Notes under the pieces: model-generated
Databases searched by the model: none
Told to the model about the DNA's origin: nothing
What the model saw: the letters and a program-made list of their open reading frames with translations, nothing else
Translations under genes and position numbers: made by a program
Shown: positions 1-7,172 of the stretch, in pieces
Numbering within the stretch: position 1 is the stretch's first letter
Layout: every line of letters begins with the position of its first letter
NCBI GenBank assembly: GCA_903903935.1
Contig: CAIVAX010000169.1
Location: 1 to 7,397, forward strand
Reading direction: 5' to 3'
Origin: an uncultured Hyphomicrobiales bacterium
GTDB taxonomy: Bacteria; Pseudomonadota; Alphaproteobacteria; Rhizobiales; Beijerinckiaceae
DNA length: 7,397 nucleotides

Positions 1-18
1 CATTGGTCGGGGATGAAA

Positions 19-53
19 GTCTAGAATATATTTTTAAGCCTCTGATTCTAGAC
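19..53. repeat. Inverted repeat across the carB stop codon, possible weak terminator
   Basis: Two perfect 9-bp arms, GTCTAGAAT at 19-27 and ATTCTAGAC at 45-53, flank a 17-nt AT-rich loop. The right arm contains the last Val codon and the TAG stop of carB (stop at 48-50, read on the minus strand). On the carB transcript the hairpin would be followed by only a short UUUC, and only three of nine pairs are G-C, so it is at best a weak intrinsic terminator. It could instead be a 3' mRNA stabiliser or chance. The repeat is seen directly; its function is inference. Confidence 0.4.
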
Positions 54-3000
54 GAAATAGTCCTGTAGTGCGCGGACCTCGAGATCGCCGCCCCGATAGG
101 CGCGGATGCCTTGAGCAGCAGCGATCGCGCCTGATAAAGTGGTATAATAAGGCACTTTTTGCAAGAGGGCGGCACGGCGCAGCGAGCGAGAATCAGACAA
201 AGCCTGTGCCCCTTCGGTCGTATTGAAGACCAGCTGAATGGCGCCATTCTTGATCGCATCGACCACATGCGGGCGGCCTTCAGAAACTTTATTGATCTTT
301 TGAGCCGTTATGCCTTGAGATTCCAGATAGCGCTGGGTTCCGGCGGTGGCGACAATGCGAAAGCCTTGTTCGCTGAGCAGCTGAATGCTCTCGAGAATGC
401 GCGCTTTATCGCCATCGCGGACCGAGACAAAGACGGTCCCTGAGGTGGGGACTTTCGTGCCCGATCCCAATTGGCTTTTGGCAAAGGCAATGTCGAAATT
501 GCGATCCAGCCCGATGGCTTCACCCGTCGAGCGCATTTCCGGTCCCAGAACTGTATCCACGCCGGGGAAGCGGGCGAAGGGGAAGACGGCTTCTTTGACG
601 CCGACATGTCCCAGCGGTTTATGGGTCAAGCCAAACGAGGCGAGGCTTTCCCCAGCCATAATGCGTGAAGCGATTTTAGCAATCGGCTCGCCAATCACCT
701 TAGCTACAAACGGCACGGTGCGTGAGGCGCGCGGATTGACTTCGAGCACATAGATCTCGCCATCTTTGAGCGCATATTGCACATTCATCAGGCCGCCGAC
801 ATTGAGCGCCAGCGCCATTTTGCGGGTCTGTTCTTCCAGCAGGCGGAGCGTTTCGCTGGAGAGCGAACGGGGCGGCAGCGAGCAGGCTGAATCGCCCGAG
901 TGAATACCCGCCTCTTCGATATGCTCCATAATGCCAGCAATGAAGACATCTGTGCCATCGCTCAAGCAATCGACATCCACTTCGACCGCATCGGAGAGAT
1001 AGCGATCAAACAGCAATGGGTTTTTGCCCAGCACCGTATTGATCTGCCCCGTTTTATCATTGGGGTAGCGGGCTTTCACATCGGAGGGGACCAAGCTTGG
1101 CAAAGTGCCCAAGAGATAATCGTCAAAGGCGGCTTCATCGCGAATGATCGCCATGGCGCGTCCACCCAAAACATAGGACGGGCGCACGACAAGCGGCATG
1201 CCCAATTCGCTGGCAATCAGGCGTGATTGTTCGACCGAATAGGCAATGCCGTTTTTGGGTTGCTTGAGGCCAAGCTTATCGAGCAGGCGCTTGAAGCGAT
1301 CGCGATCTTCCGCCAGATCGATGGAATCCACCGATGTGCCCAAGATGGGAATGCCTTCTTCCTTGAGGGAATTGGCGAGTTTGAGCGGGGTCTGGCCACC
1401 AAATTGGACGATGACGCCCTTCAGCGTGCCGTTCTCTTGCTCTTTGCGCAAAATCTCCAGCACATCTTCGCTGGTCAAAGGCTCGAAATAGAGACGATCG
1501 GATGTATCATAATCGGTTGAGACTGTTTCGGGATTGCAATTGATCATGATGGTTTCATAACCCGCATCGCTCAGCGCGAAGCAGGCATGACAGCAGCAAT
1601 AATCAAACTCAATGCCTTGGCCGATGCGATTGGGGCCACCGCCCAGAATGACAATCTTCTGCGCATTGGTGGGGCGCGATTCACACGCAGGCACGCCAGC
1701 AAAGGGTGTTTCATAAGTGGAATACATATAAGCGGTGGGCGAGGCGAACTCAGCCGCGCAAGTATCAATGCGCTTATAAACGGGATGAACATTCAGCGAT
1801 TGACGCAGCGCGCGCACCTCTGCATCGCTCTTGCCGGCGAGCGTGGCCAGACGCGTATCGGAAAATCCGCTGGCTTTGAGGCGACGCAGATTGTCTGCAT
1901 CTTGCGGCAGACCAAAGTGCCGCACTTTGTTTTCCAGCTCGATCACTTCTTTCAAGCGCTCGATGAACCACATATCAATGCGGCAGGCGTTGTAAATTTC
2001 TTTGGGTGCCATGCCCATGCGCAAAGCCTGAGCGACCACCAGCAAGCGATCGGGTGTCGGGCGGCCCAGCGCAGCGCGCAAGGCATTTGCATCATCACCA
2101 CGGCCCAGACCTTCGATTTCGATTTCATCAATTCCCGACAGGCCCGTTTCCAAAGAGCGCAAAGCCTTTTGCAGGGATTCAGCAAAATTGCGGCCAATGG
2201 CCATGGATTCGCCAACCGATTTCATTGCTGTTGTGAGCAAAGGCTCGGCGCCGGGGAATTTCTCAAAAGCAAAGCGCGGAATTTTCGTCACCACATAATC
2301 AATCGTGGGTTCGAAAGAGGCGGGCGTGGCGCCGCCAGTAATATCATTGGCGATTTCATCGAGCGTATAGCCCACTGCCAGTTTGGCGGCGACTTTGGCA
2401 ATGGGAAAGCCAGTGGCCTTAGAGGCGAGGGCGGATGAGCGCGACACACGCGGATTCATCTCAATCACAATCATGCGGCCGTTTTCGGGATTGACGGCAA
2501 ATTGCACATTCGAGCCGCCGGTCTCCACGCCAATTTCACGCAGCACGGCCAGCGAGGCATTGCGCATGATTTGATATTCTTTGTCGGTCAGTGTGAGAGC
2601 TGGCGCTACAGTGATGGAATCGCCAGTATGCACGCCCATGGGGTCGACGTTTTCAATCGAGCAGACGATGATGCAATTATCCGCATTGTCGCGGACAACC
2701 TCCATCTCATATTCTTTCCAGCCCAGAACGCTTTCTTCGATCAACACTTCCGTGGTGGGCGAGGCGTCCAGACCGCTTTGGATAATGTCGATGAATTCGG
2801 CCTTGTCATAGGCAATGCCGCCGCCTGTGCCGCCCAGCGTGAAAGAGGGGCGGATAATGGCGGGCAGTCCAATATCATCGAGCGCTTCAAGTGCTTCCGT
2901 CAGGCCTTTGGACACATAGCGGCGCTTGCGCTCTGGCTCTTTGGAATCCCAATCGCGGCGATAGGCATCGAGCGCCTTGTCGCGCTCGGGCGCGGGGAGG

Positions 3001-3533
3001 GGGCCGTTTTCAATGGCGGCGAGGCCGCGCAGAAATTCTTCCTTATCGGTCGATTTGACATCGGAGGCATTGGCGAGGCGCGAGCGCGGCGTATCCAGAC
3101 CGATCTTGGTCATCGCATCGCGAAACAGCTCTCTGTCTTCGGCTTTGTCGATGGCTTCGGCTGTGGCGCCGATCATTTCAACATTGAAGCGCTCAAGCAC
3201 GCCCATGCGCTGCAGGGAGAGGGCGCAATTGAGGGCTGTCTGTCCGCCCATGGTCGGCAAGAGGGCAAAGCCGCCGGGACTGGCATAGCGTTCTTTTTCG
3301 ATGATCTTGGCGACAACCTCGGGCGTGATGGGCTCGACATAGGTGCGATCTGCCAGATCGGGGTCGGTCATGATTGTAGCGGGATTGGAATTGACCAATA
3401 CAATCCGATAGCCCTCCTGCTTGAGGGCTTTGCAGGCTTGGGTGCCTGAATAATCGAACTCGCAAGCCTGACCGATAATGATCGGGCCGGCGCCAATGAT
3501 CATGATTGTAGATATGTCAGTACGTTTGGGCAT
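48..3533 (-). CDS. carB: Carbamoyl-phosphate synthase large subunit
   Basis: This is the large subunit of the cytoplasmic enzyme that makes carbamoyl phosphate from bicarbonate, two ATP and ammonia supplied by the CarA glutaminase, feeding both pyrimidine and arginine synthesis. The 1161-residue protein has both ATP-grasp halves. The carboxyphosphate half runs to about 455, with [14 protein letters not shown] at 229-242 and [14 protein letters not shown] at 358-371. A linker/oligomerisation segment follows to about 600. The carbamoyl-phosphate half spans about 601-1030, with [11 protein letters not shown] at 784-794 and [12 protein letters not shown] at 931-942. An MGS-like allosteric domain ends the protein. 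It exceeds the E. coli protein (about 1073) mainly through insertions near 152-210 and 811-838, which I recall from Hyphomicrobiales CarB. The ATG at 3533 has a weak GGA 5 nt upstream and gives the family-typical N-terminus. Stop is TAG. carA is not adjacent. The gene looks intact; identity is near certain. Confidence 0.98.
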   Translation of the reverse strand: MPKRTDISTIMIIGAGPIIIGQACEFDYSGTQACKALKQEGYRIVLVNSNPATIMTDPDLADRTYVEPITPEVVAKIIEKERYASPGGFALLPTMGGQTALNCALSLQRMGVLERFNVEMIGATAEAIDKAEDRELFRDAMTKIGLDTPRSRLANASDVKSTDKEEFLRGLAAIENGPLPAPERDKALDAYRRDWDSKEPERKRRYVSKGLTEALEALDDIGLPAIIRPSFTLGGTGGGIAYDKAEFIDIIQSGLDASPTTEVLIEESVLGWKEYEMEVVRDNADNCIIVCSIENVDPMGVHTGDSITVAPALTLTDKEYQIMRNASLAVLREIGVETGGSNVQFAVNPENGRMIVIEMNPRVSRSSALASKATGFPIAKVAAKLAVGYTLDEIANDITGGATPASFEPTIDYVVTKIPRFAFEKFPGAEPLLTTAMKSVGESMAIGRNFAESLQKALRSLETGLSGIDEIEIEGLGRGDDANALRAALGRPTPDRLLVVAQALRMGMAPKEIYNACRIDMWFIERLKEVIELENKVRHFGLPQDADNLRRLKASGFSDTRLATLAGKSDAEVRALRQSLNVHPVYKRIDTCAAEFASPTAYMYSTYETPFAGVPACESRPTNAQKIVILGGGPNRIGQGIEFDYCCCHACFALSDAGYETIMINCNPETVSTDYDTSDRLYFEPLTSEDVLEILRKEQENGTLKGVIVQFGGQTPLKLANSLKEEGIPILGTSVDSIDLAEDRDRFKRLLDKLGLKQPKNGIAYSVEQSRLIASELGMPLVVRPSYVLGGRAMAIIRDEAAFDDYLLGTLPSLVPSDVKARYPNDKTGQINTVLGKNPLLFDRYLSDAVEVDVDCLSDGTDVFIAGIMEHIEEAGIHSGDSACSLPPRSLSSETLRLLEEQTRKMALALNVGGLMNVQYALKDGEIYVLEVNPRASRTVPFVAKVIGEPIAKIASRIMAGESLASFGLTHKPLGHVGVKEAVFPFARFPGVDTVLGPEMRSTGEAIGLDRNFDIAFAKSQLGSGTKVPTSGTVFVSVRDGDKARILESIQLLSEQGFRIVATAGTQRYLESQGITAQKINKVSEGRPHVVDAIKNGAIQLVFNTTEGAQALSDSRSLRRAALLQKVPYYTTLSGAIAAAQGIRAYRGGDLEVRALQDYFV

Positions 3534-3727
3534 GATCGTCCATCAATCCAGCTTTACGGAGTGGGCCGTGCGCAATTGGCAATGGCGCGCGCAAAAAGGC
3601 CGTGCCCTGACTCCCAAGAGCCTGAGCGCGTCCTTGCGAAAACCCGTGTCGAGTTGGAATTCCCTTGCCGGGTGGAACCCTGCGCAGTCCAGAACCCTTA
3701 TGGGGTGATCGAGCGGGAAGCGCCCCG

Positions 3728-3741
3728 GCCCGAATTCGGGC
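3728..3741. promoter_or_regulatory. 14-bp perfect palindrome, candidate operator
   Basis: GCCCGAATTCGGGC is a perfect 14-bp palindrome in the divergent gap between carB and the GtrA-like gene. A second palindrome, GGATATCC at 3745-3752, lies 3 bp further on. Dyads in a divergent promoter region are typical of dimeric repressor or activator sites, but I recognise no known regulator consensus here. In a GC-rich stretch a dyad of this length could also be chance. Confidence 0.25.
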
Positions 3742-3772
3742 TCTGGATATCCCAGAACGGGGGCGATGGGAA

Positions 3773-3785
3773 CCCCCTGCGGGGG
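3773..3785. repeat. GC-rich hairpin, C5-TGC-G5
   Basis: CCCCC at 3773-3777 and GGGGG at 3781-3785 can pair around a TGC loop. An upstream GGGGG at 3759-3763 can pair with the same C-run, so two exclusive stems are possible. It lies 46 bp before the chosen start of the GtrA-like gene. No T-run follows on either strand, so it is not a standard intrinsic terminator. Function is unknown. Confidence 0.3.
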
Positions 3786-3831
3786 CAAAGGGAGACTTGC
3801 GCACCGACAATCGCATGGTCATACCAGAGAC

Positions 3832-4221
3832 ATGACATTGCATCGTCAAATCTCTGCCTTTGTGCTGGTCGGCCTGCTGGCCGCCGTGGCGCATTATGGC
3901 GCCCTGATCGCCCTTGTAGAGCTGGTGGACTGGTCGCCCGTGCCAGCCACTCTTGTGGGCTATGTGGCCGGTGGTCTTGTCTCCTATGGGCTCAACCGGC
4001 GACATACGTTTTCCAGTGACCGGCCGCATGAAGAGGCGGGCTGGCGATTCGCTTTGGTGGCGCTGATCGGCTTTGGGCTGACCTTTGTGAGCATGACTGT
4101 GCTGCATGAGCGCTGGGGCGTTCAGTATATTCTGGCGCAAGTTCTCACAACGGGGGGCGTTTTGGTGTGGAGTTTTCTGGCCAATCGCCTGTGGACTTTC
4201 GCCCCGCGCCGGGCTGAGTGA
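3832..4221 (+). CDS. GtrA-like small membrane protein
   Basis: The 129-residue product is a four-helix inner-membrane protein with hydrophobic segments at about 7-29, 36-53, 71-91 and 99-120. It shows the internal duplication of the GtrA/DPMS family: helix 2 ends in SYGLNRRHTF (51-60) and helix 4 in SFLANRLWTF (114-123). Family members such as phage GtrA are thought to flip or help flip lipid-linked sugars across the membrane, usually with a GtrB-type glycosyltransferase. No glycosyltransferase is nearby, so its partner and substrate cannot be named. The start is uncertain. ATG 3832 places helix 1 near the N-terminus but has only an AGAGA very close upstream. In-frame ATG 3766 would add 22 polar residues absent from typical members. 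Family assignment is fairly sure, biological role is not. Confidence 0.85.
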   Translation: MTLHRQISAFVLVGLLAAVAHYGALIALVELVDWSPVPATLVGYVAGGLVSYGLNRRHTFSSDRPHEEAGWRFALVALIGFGLTFVSMTVLHERWGVQYILAQVLTTGGVLVWSFLANRLWTFAPRRAE

Positions 4222-4253
4222 GGGGCTGTGGGGCTTTGACCTGCAGCCTAATC

Positions 4254-4281
4254 TTGGCAAACAGGTCTGGGTGATTATGAT
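4254..4281 (+). promoter_or_regulatory. Candidate sigma-70 promoter for the dioxygenase operon
   Basis: TTGGCA at 4254-4259 and TATGAT at 4276-4281 each match five of six consensus bases and are separated by 16 bp. Transcription would begin near 4288, leaving a leader of about 20 nt with a ribosome site at 4298-4301 before the ATG at 4309. The position, in the 87-bp gap after the GtrA-like gene, suits a promoter for the three catabolic genes. Assigned by eye only. Confidence 0.45.
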
Positions 4282-4308
4282 GGGGCCAACACGATTAAGG
4301 ATGGCAAA

Positions 4309-5151
4309 ATGGTGGCGTTTGAGAAATTGTCTCAGCATACGGGCGCAGAAATCCGCGGGATCGATTTGCGTCAACCGCTGGATCGGGATGTTGCCAAACA
4401 GATCTATGACATCTTCGTTGAGCATTGCGTCATTCTATTTCGCGATCAAGATCTCTCGCAGGATGAGCTGGTGCGCGCCTCAGCCAATTTTGGCAATTTG
4501 GCCGCGCCCGGCCGCCCGGCTGAGTTTCGCCCCTCCGGCATGGCGGAGATGAATCCGCAGGTGATGCTGATCACCAATATTCGCGAAGATGGCAAACCCA
4601 TTGGCGCTTTGCCTGATGGCGAGATGTGGTTCCATCACGACACAATTCATCGTGAATTGCCGACCAAAGCGACCATGCTGTATTCCGTGCAAGTGCCCAC
4701 TTATGGCGGCGAGACTGTTTTTTCCAATCTGTTTGCGGCCTATGAGGCTTTGCCGCTTGAGCTGAAACAGGCTTTGGAGGGACGCCAAGCGCTCAATGCC
4801 TATAGTTTCAACTCCACCTATAAGGATGATGCCAATGCGGTTGCTGCGCGCAATCATGCCATTCATCCGGCCATTCGCACGCATGAAGATAGCAAGCGCA
4901 AAGCGATTTATGTCAATCGCCTGATGACGCAACAGCTGGTCGGCCTGCCAGAGGATGAGAGCCGCGATATTCTCGAGCGCGTGTTTGATCATATTGAACA
5001 GCCCGAGTTTCTTTATGAACATGCGTGGCGCAAGGGCGATGCTTTGATGTGGGACAATCGCTCGTCCATCCATGCTCGCAAGGATTTCCCAGCCGATCAA
5101 ATTCGCCTGATGTGGCGCACTGTGATCGCTGGCGAGACGCGTCCTTTCTAA
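4309..5151 (+). CDS. TauD/TfdA-family Fe(II)/2-oxoglutarate-dependent dioxygenase
   Basis: The product is a cytoplasmic non-haem iron oxygenase of 280 residues, a normal length for the TauD/TfdA family. Members couple decarboxylation of 2-oxoglutarate to hydroxylation of a substrate such as taurine, aryloxyacetates or alkyl sulfates. The iron facial triad is visible: His109 and Asp111 in MWFHHDTIH (106-114) and the distal His255 in WDNRSSIHARKDFP (248-261). Arg266 and Arg270 in RLMWRTVIAG occupy the 2-oxoglutarate-binding region. A conserved HPAIRTHEDSKRKAIYVN segment (186-203) resembles the HP-RTHP-G-K-L-VN block of TauD. The N-terminal GAEIRGIDL (12-20) is also family-typical. ATG 4309 has AGGA 7 nt upstream; ATG 4301 is out of frame. 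It probably heads an operon with the two following genes. The family is clear, but the substrate cannot be read from sequence, and calling it taurine dioxygenase would be overreach. Confidence 0.93.
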   Translation: MVAFEKLSQHTGAEIRGIDLRQPLDRDVAKQIYDIFVEHCVILFRDQDLSQDELVRASANFGNLAAPGRPAEFRPSGMAEMNPQVMLITNIREDGKPIGALPDGEMWFHHDTIHRELPTKATMLYSVQVPTYGGETVFSNLFAAYEALPLELKQALEGRQALNAYSFNSTYKDDANAVAARNHAIHPAIRTHEDSKRKAIYVNRLMTQQLVGLPEDESRDILERVFDHIEQPEFLYEHAWRKGDALMWDNRSSIHARKDFPADQIRLMWRTVIAGETRPF

Positions 5152-5170
5152 TCAGCATTCACAAGAGCGG

Positions 5171-5175
5171 GGAGG
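5171..5175 (+). promoter_or_regulatory. Strong ribosome binding site that selects a TTG start
   Basis: GGAGG at 5171-5175 (within GGGGAGG, 5169-5175) lies 5 nt before an in-frame TTG at 5181. The ATG at 5176 is in another frame. This site decides the start of the acyl-CoA dehydrogenase, because no in-frame ATG or GTG occurs nearby. Confidence 0.75.
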
Positions 5176-5180
5176 ATGAT

Positions 5181-6356
5181 TTGGATTTTTCCATCTCACC
5201 AGATTTAGAAGATCTGCGGCAACGCACAGTCCATTTCATCCGCGACAAAATCATTCCGCTGGAGCGCGATCCGCGCCAATTCCAACCGCATGCCAGTGAG
5301 GAGTTTCGCCTCTCGCTCAATCGTCTTGCACGTACCGAAGGCTTGCTCGCGCCGCATGTGGGGACTGAATGGGGCGGTCTGGGGCTGGATCATCGCGCCA
5401 AAGCGATTGTGTTTGAAGCGGCGGGCTATTCCGTGCTTGGGCCTTTGGCCATGCATATTTCTGCGCCCGATGAAGGCAATATGCATTTGCTTGAACAGAT
5501 TGCGACGCCAGCGCAAAAGCAGCGCTGGTTGGCGCGCATGGCGAGCGGCGAGATCCGCACCTGTTTTGCGATGACTGAGCCGCATCCCGGCGCTGGTTCT
5601 GATCCCTCCATGCTGCAAACCAGTGCGCGGCGTGTGGGCGATCATTATGAGATCAGCGGGCGCAAATGGCTGATCACTGGCGCTGATGGCGCCAAGGCCT
5701 GTATTGTGATGGCGCGTGATGAAGAACAGGGCGGCAATGCATCTATGTTTCTCATTCCCATGGATTCAGCAGGCCTCAAGATTGAGCGGATCATTGATAC
5801 GCTCGATGAAGGCTTTGCGGGTGGCCATGCGGTTTTGACCTTTGACTCTGTGCGCGCCGAAGTCAGCGATCTTCTGGGCGAGGCGGGGCAGGGATTTCGC
5901 TATGCACAGATCAGGCTGGCGCCAGCCCGTCTCACCCATTGCATGCGCTGGCTGGGCGCGGCGCAAAGAGCCCATGATATTGCTGTAGACTATGCCCGCA
6001 CGCGTCAGGCCTTTGGCAAAAGGCTCGGCGAGCATGAGGGCATAGGTTTTTTTCTGGCTGATAATCTGATGGATCTGCATCAGGCGCGTTTGGTGATTGC
6101 GCATACGGCCTGGGTGCTGGATCAGGGCGGCAAAGCGCGCGAAGAATCGAGCATGGCGAAAGTCATTTGCTCCGAGGCAATTTGGCGTGTGGTTGATCGC
6201 AGCCTGCAGACGTTGGGCGGCTTGGGCATTACCAGCGATGTGGTGGTTTCGCGCATCATGCGTGAGGCGCGCGCCTTTCGTATTTATGATGGTCCCTCCG
6301 AGGTGCATCGCTGGTCGCTGGCGCGCACGGCACTCAAACAGGAACCACGCGGATGA
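5181..6356 (+). CDS. Acyl-CoA dehydrogenase, FadE2/ACAD10-11-like
   Basis: A soluble FAD enzyme of 391 residues expected to act on an acyl-CoA, passing electrons to electron-transfer flavoprotein. With TTG 5181 the protein begins MDFSISPDLEDLR, the usual family N-terminus, behind a strong GGAGG. The open frame extends to 5025, but that part overlaps the dioxygenase gene and lacks homology-like features. Visible landmarks are APDEGNMHLL (95-104), the FAD/substrate loop MTEPHPGAGSD (131-141), YARTRQAFGKRL (271-282), QTLGGLGI (343-350) and IYDGPSEVHRW (368-378). The APDxGNM and YDGPxEVHR signatures are those I associate with FadE2 and mammalian ACAD10/11. At the position of the catalytic Glu of medium-chain enzymes (YEGT motif) this protein has Asp370, as that group does. 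Relatives in this group act in 4-hydroxyacyl-CoA catabolism with a kinase-like partner; none is in view. It starts 29 bp after the dioxygenase stop and overlaps the SDR by 4 bp. Substrate unknown. Confidence 0.92.
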   Translation: MDFSISPDLEDLRQRTVHFIRDKIIPLERDPRQFQPHASEEFRLSLNRLARTEGLLAPHVGTEWGGLGLDHRAKAIVFEAAGYSVLGPLAMHISAPDEGNMHLLEQIATPAQKQRWLARMASGEIRTCFAMTEPHPGAGSDPSMLQTSARRVGDHYEISGRKWLITGADGAKACIVMARDEEQGGNASMFLIPMDSAGLKIERIIDTLDEGFAGGHAVLTFDSVRAEVSDLLGEAGQGFRYAQIRLAPARLTHCMRWLGAAQRAHDIAVDYARTRQAFGKRLGEHEGIGFFLADNLMDLHQARLVIAHTAWVLDQGGKAREESSMAKVICSEAIWRVVDRSLQTLGGLGITSDVVVSRIMREARAFRIYDGPSEVHRWSLARTALKQEPRG

Positions 6357-7153
6357 ATGAAAATCTAGCCCCCGATGGCCTGCCTGCATTTGCAGCCTCT
6401 ATGTTCGATATTCGCGGTAAGGTCGCGATTATCACAGGCGCAGGCCGGGGACTTGGCCGCGCCATTACCTTTGGATTGGCCGCGCAGGGCGTCAAAGTTT
6501 TTCTGGCGGGTCGCAATGAAGATGTGCTGGCGCAGACGGGCAGCGAGCTTGAAGATATGGGCGCAGAAGTGGGCCTGTTATCAACAGATGTGTCGCGCGA
6601 AGAGGATGTGCTGGCCTTGCGCGATGCGGCGCTCGATCGCTTTGGCCATATCGATGTGCTGGTCAATAATGCCGGAATCAATCCCTATTATCTGCCCGCT
6701 GATCGCACCGATCTGGCGCAATGGCAGGAATTGATCAATGTCAATCTCACAGGTGTGTTTCTGTGTTGCCGTCATATTGGCCCGACCATGTTTGAGGCGG
6801 GCGGCGTGATCATCAATATCAGCTCGATTGCCGGACAAGTGGGTCTTGGCCGTGCGGCCGCCTATTGCGCCTCTAAAGGCGGAGTTGAAATGCTCACGCG
6901 CGATTTGGCGATTGATTGGGCTCGCCACAAAGTGCGGGTCAATTGCATTGCGCCTGGTTTCTTTGGCACGGAACTCACAGCGGGCATTCAGAACAATCCG
7001 CATTTGCGCGAGAAGATTTTGGCGCAAACCCTCTTGGGGCGCATGGGCCAAGCGCAGGATATTGCGGGGGCAGCGGTGTTTCTCGCCTCTCCCGCCGCAG
7101 CCTATATGACCGGCCAGACGCTTAATCTGGATGGTGGCTGGCTGGCGCGCTGA
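6353..7153 (+). CDS. Short-chain dehydrogenase/reductase (classical SDR)
   Basis: A 266-residue cytoplasmic NAD(P)-dependent oxidoreductase of the classical SDR family, possibly a 3-hydroxyacyl-CoA or alcohol dehydrogenase acting after the acyl-CoA dehydrogenase. The cofactor motif TGAGRGLG is at 28-35, with Asp79, NNAG at 105-108 and Asn131 in VNLTG. The catalytic set is Ser158 (NISSIAG), Tyr171 and Lys175 (YCASK). PGFFGTEL (201-208) and the C-terminal YMTGQTLNLDGGW (251-263) complete the fold. Arg54 after the second strand (AGRN) suggests NADP(H), an inference only. The ATG at 6353 overlaps the upstream TGA as ATGA and has AGGAA at 6340-6344, favouring translational coupling. Met17 (6401) would give a more typical SDR N-terminus but lacks a ribosome site, so the protein may have a short extension. 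The fold is certain; the reaction is not. Confidence 0.93.
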   Translation: MNENLAPDGLPAFAASMFDIRGKVAIITGAGRGLGRAITFGLAAQGVKVFLAGRNEDVLAQTGSELEDMGAEVGLLSTDVSREEDVLALRDAALDRFGHIDVLVNNAGINPYYLPADRTDLAQWQELINVNLTGVFLCCRHIGPTMFEAGGVIINISSIAGQVGLGRAAAYCASKGGVEMLTRDLAIDWARHKVRVNCIAPGFFGTELTAGIQNNPHLREKILAQTLLGRMGQAQDIAGAAVFLASPAAAYMTGQTLNLDGGWLAR

Positions 7154-7172
7154 TCACGCCATGCTGCCATCT

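Larger units (their letters stand above)
3534..3831. other. Divergent intergenic region between carB and the GtrA-like gene
   Basis: About 300 bp separate the divergent starts of carB and the GtrA-like gene, so promoters for both should lie here. I found no convincing -35/-10 pair for either. The stretch is GC-rich and has several symmetric elements: GGAATTCC at 3656-3663, a 14-bp palindrome at 3728-3741, GGATATCC at 3745-3752 and a C5/G5 hairpin at 3773-3785. The 8-mer GGCCGTGC occurs at both 3564-3571 and 3598-3605. One open frame crosses most of it on the minus strand (3543-3788, TTG start), but it has no recognisable domain and its Pro/Arg-rich composition looks like noncoding GC-rich DNA. 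I see no RNA gene. Confidence 0.6.

Noticed and set aside
1587..2438. Plus-strand open frame of 283 codons opposite carB
   Set aside because: It is fully antisense to an intact, highly conserved carB, has no recognisable domain and a composition (Ala, Gly, His, Gln, Arg-rich) expected from the reverse reading of a coding frame.
2502..3449. Plus-strand open frame of 315 codons opposite carB
   Set aside because: Same situation: antisense shadow of the conserved N-terminal half of carB, no family motifs and no credible ribosome site noticed.
3543..3788. Minus-strand frame of 81 codons in the divergent gap, TTG start
   Set aside because: No Shine-Dalgarno or recognised domain, and its Pro/Arg-rich composition is what GC-rich noncoding DNA gives. 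I considered a leader peptide for carB but saw no run of regulatory codons.
3797..3825. Possible promoter TTGCGC/CATACC before the GtrA-like gene
   Set aside because: The -10 match is poor and it would lie only about 7 bp from the chosen ATG; not convincing.
3517..4425. Minus-strand open frame of 302 codons spanning the carB start, the divergent gap and the GtrA-like gene
   Set aside because: It overlaps the start of carB and runs antisense to the well-supported GtrA-like gene; the product is low-complexity with no domain.
5025..5180. Upstream extension of the acyl-CoA dehydrogenase to ATG 5025
   Set aside because: It overlaps the dioxygenase gene, its residues do not resemble the family, and a strong ribosome site sits at the TTG at 5181.
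7154..7172. Bidirectional terminator between the SDR and the convergent transporter gene
   Set aside because: The gap is only 19 bp, with no stable stem and no T-run on either strand.
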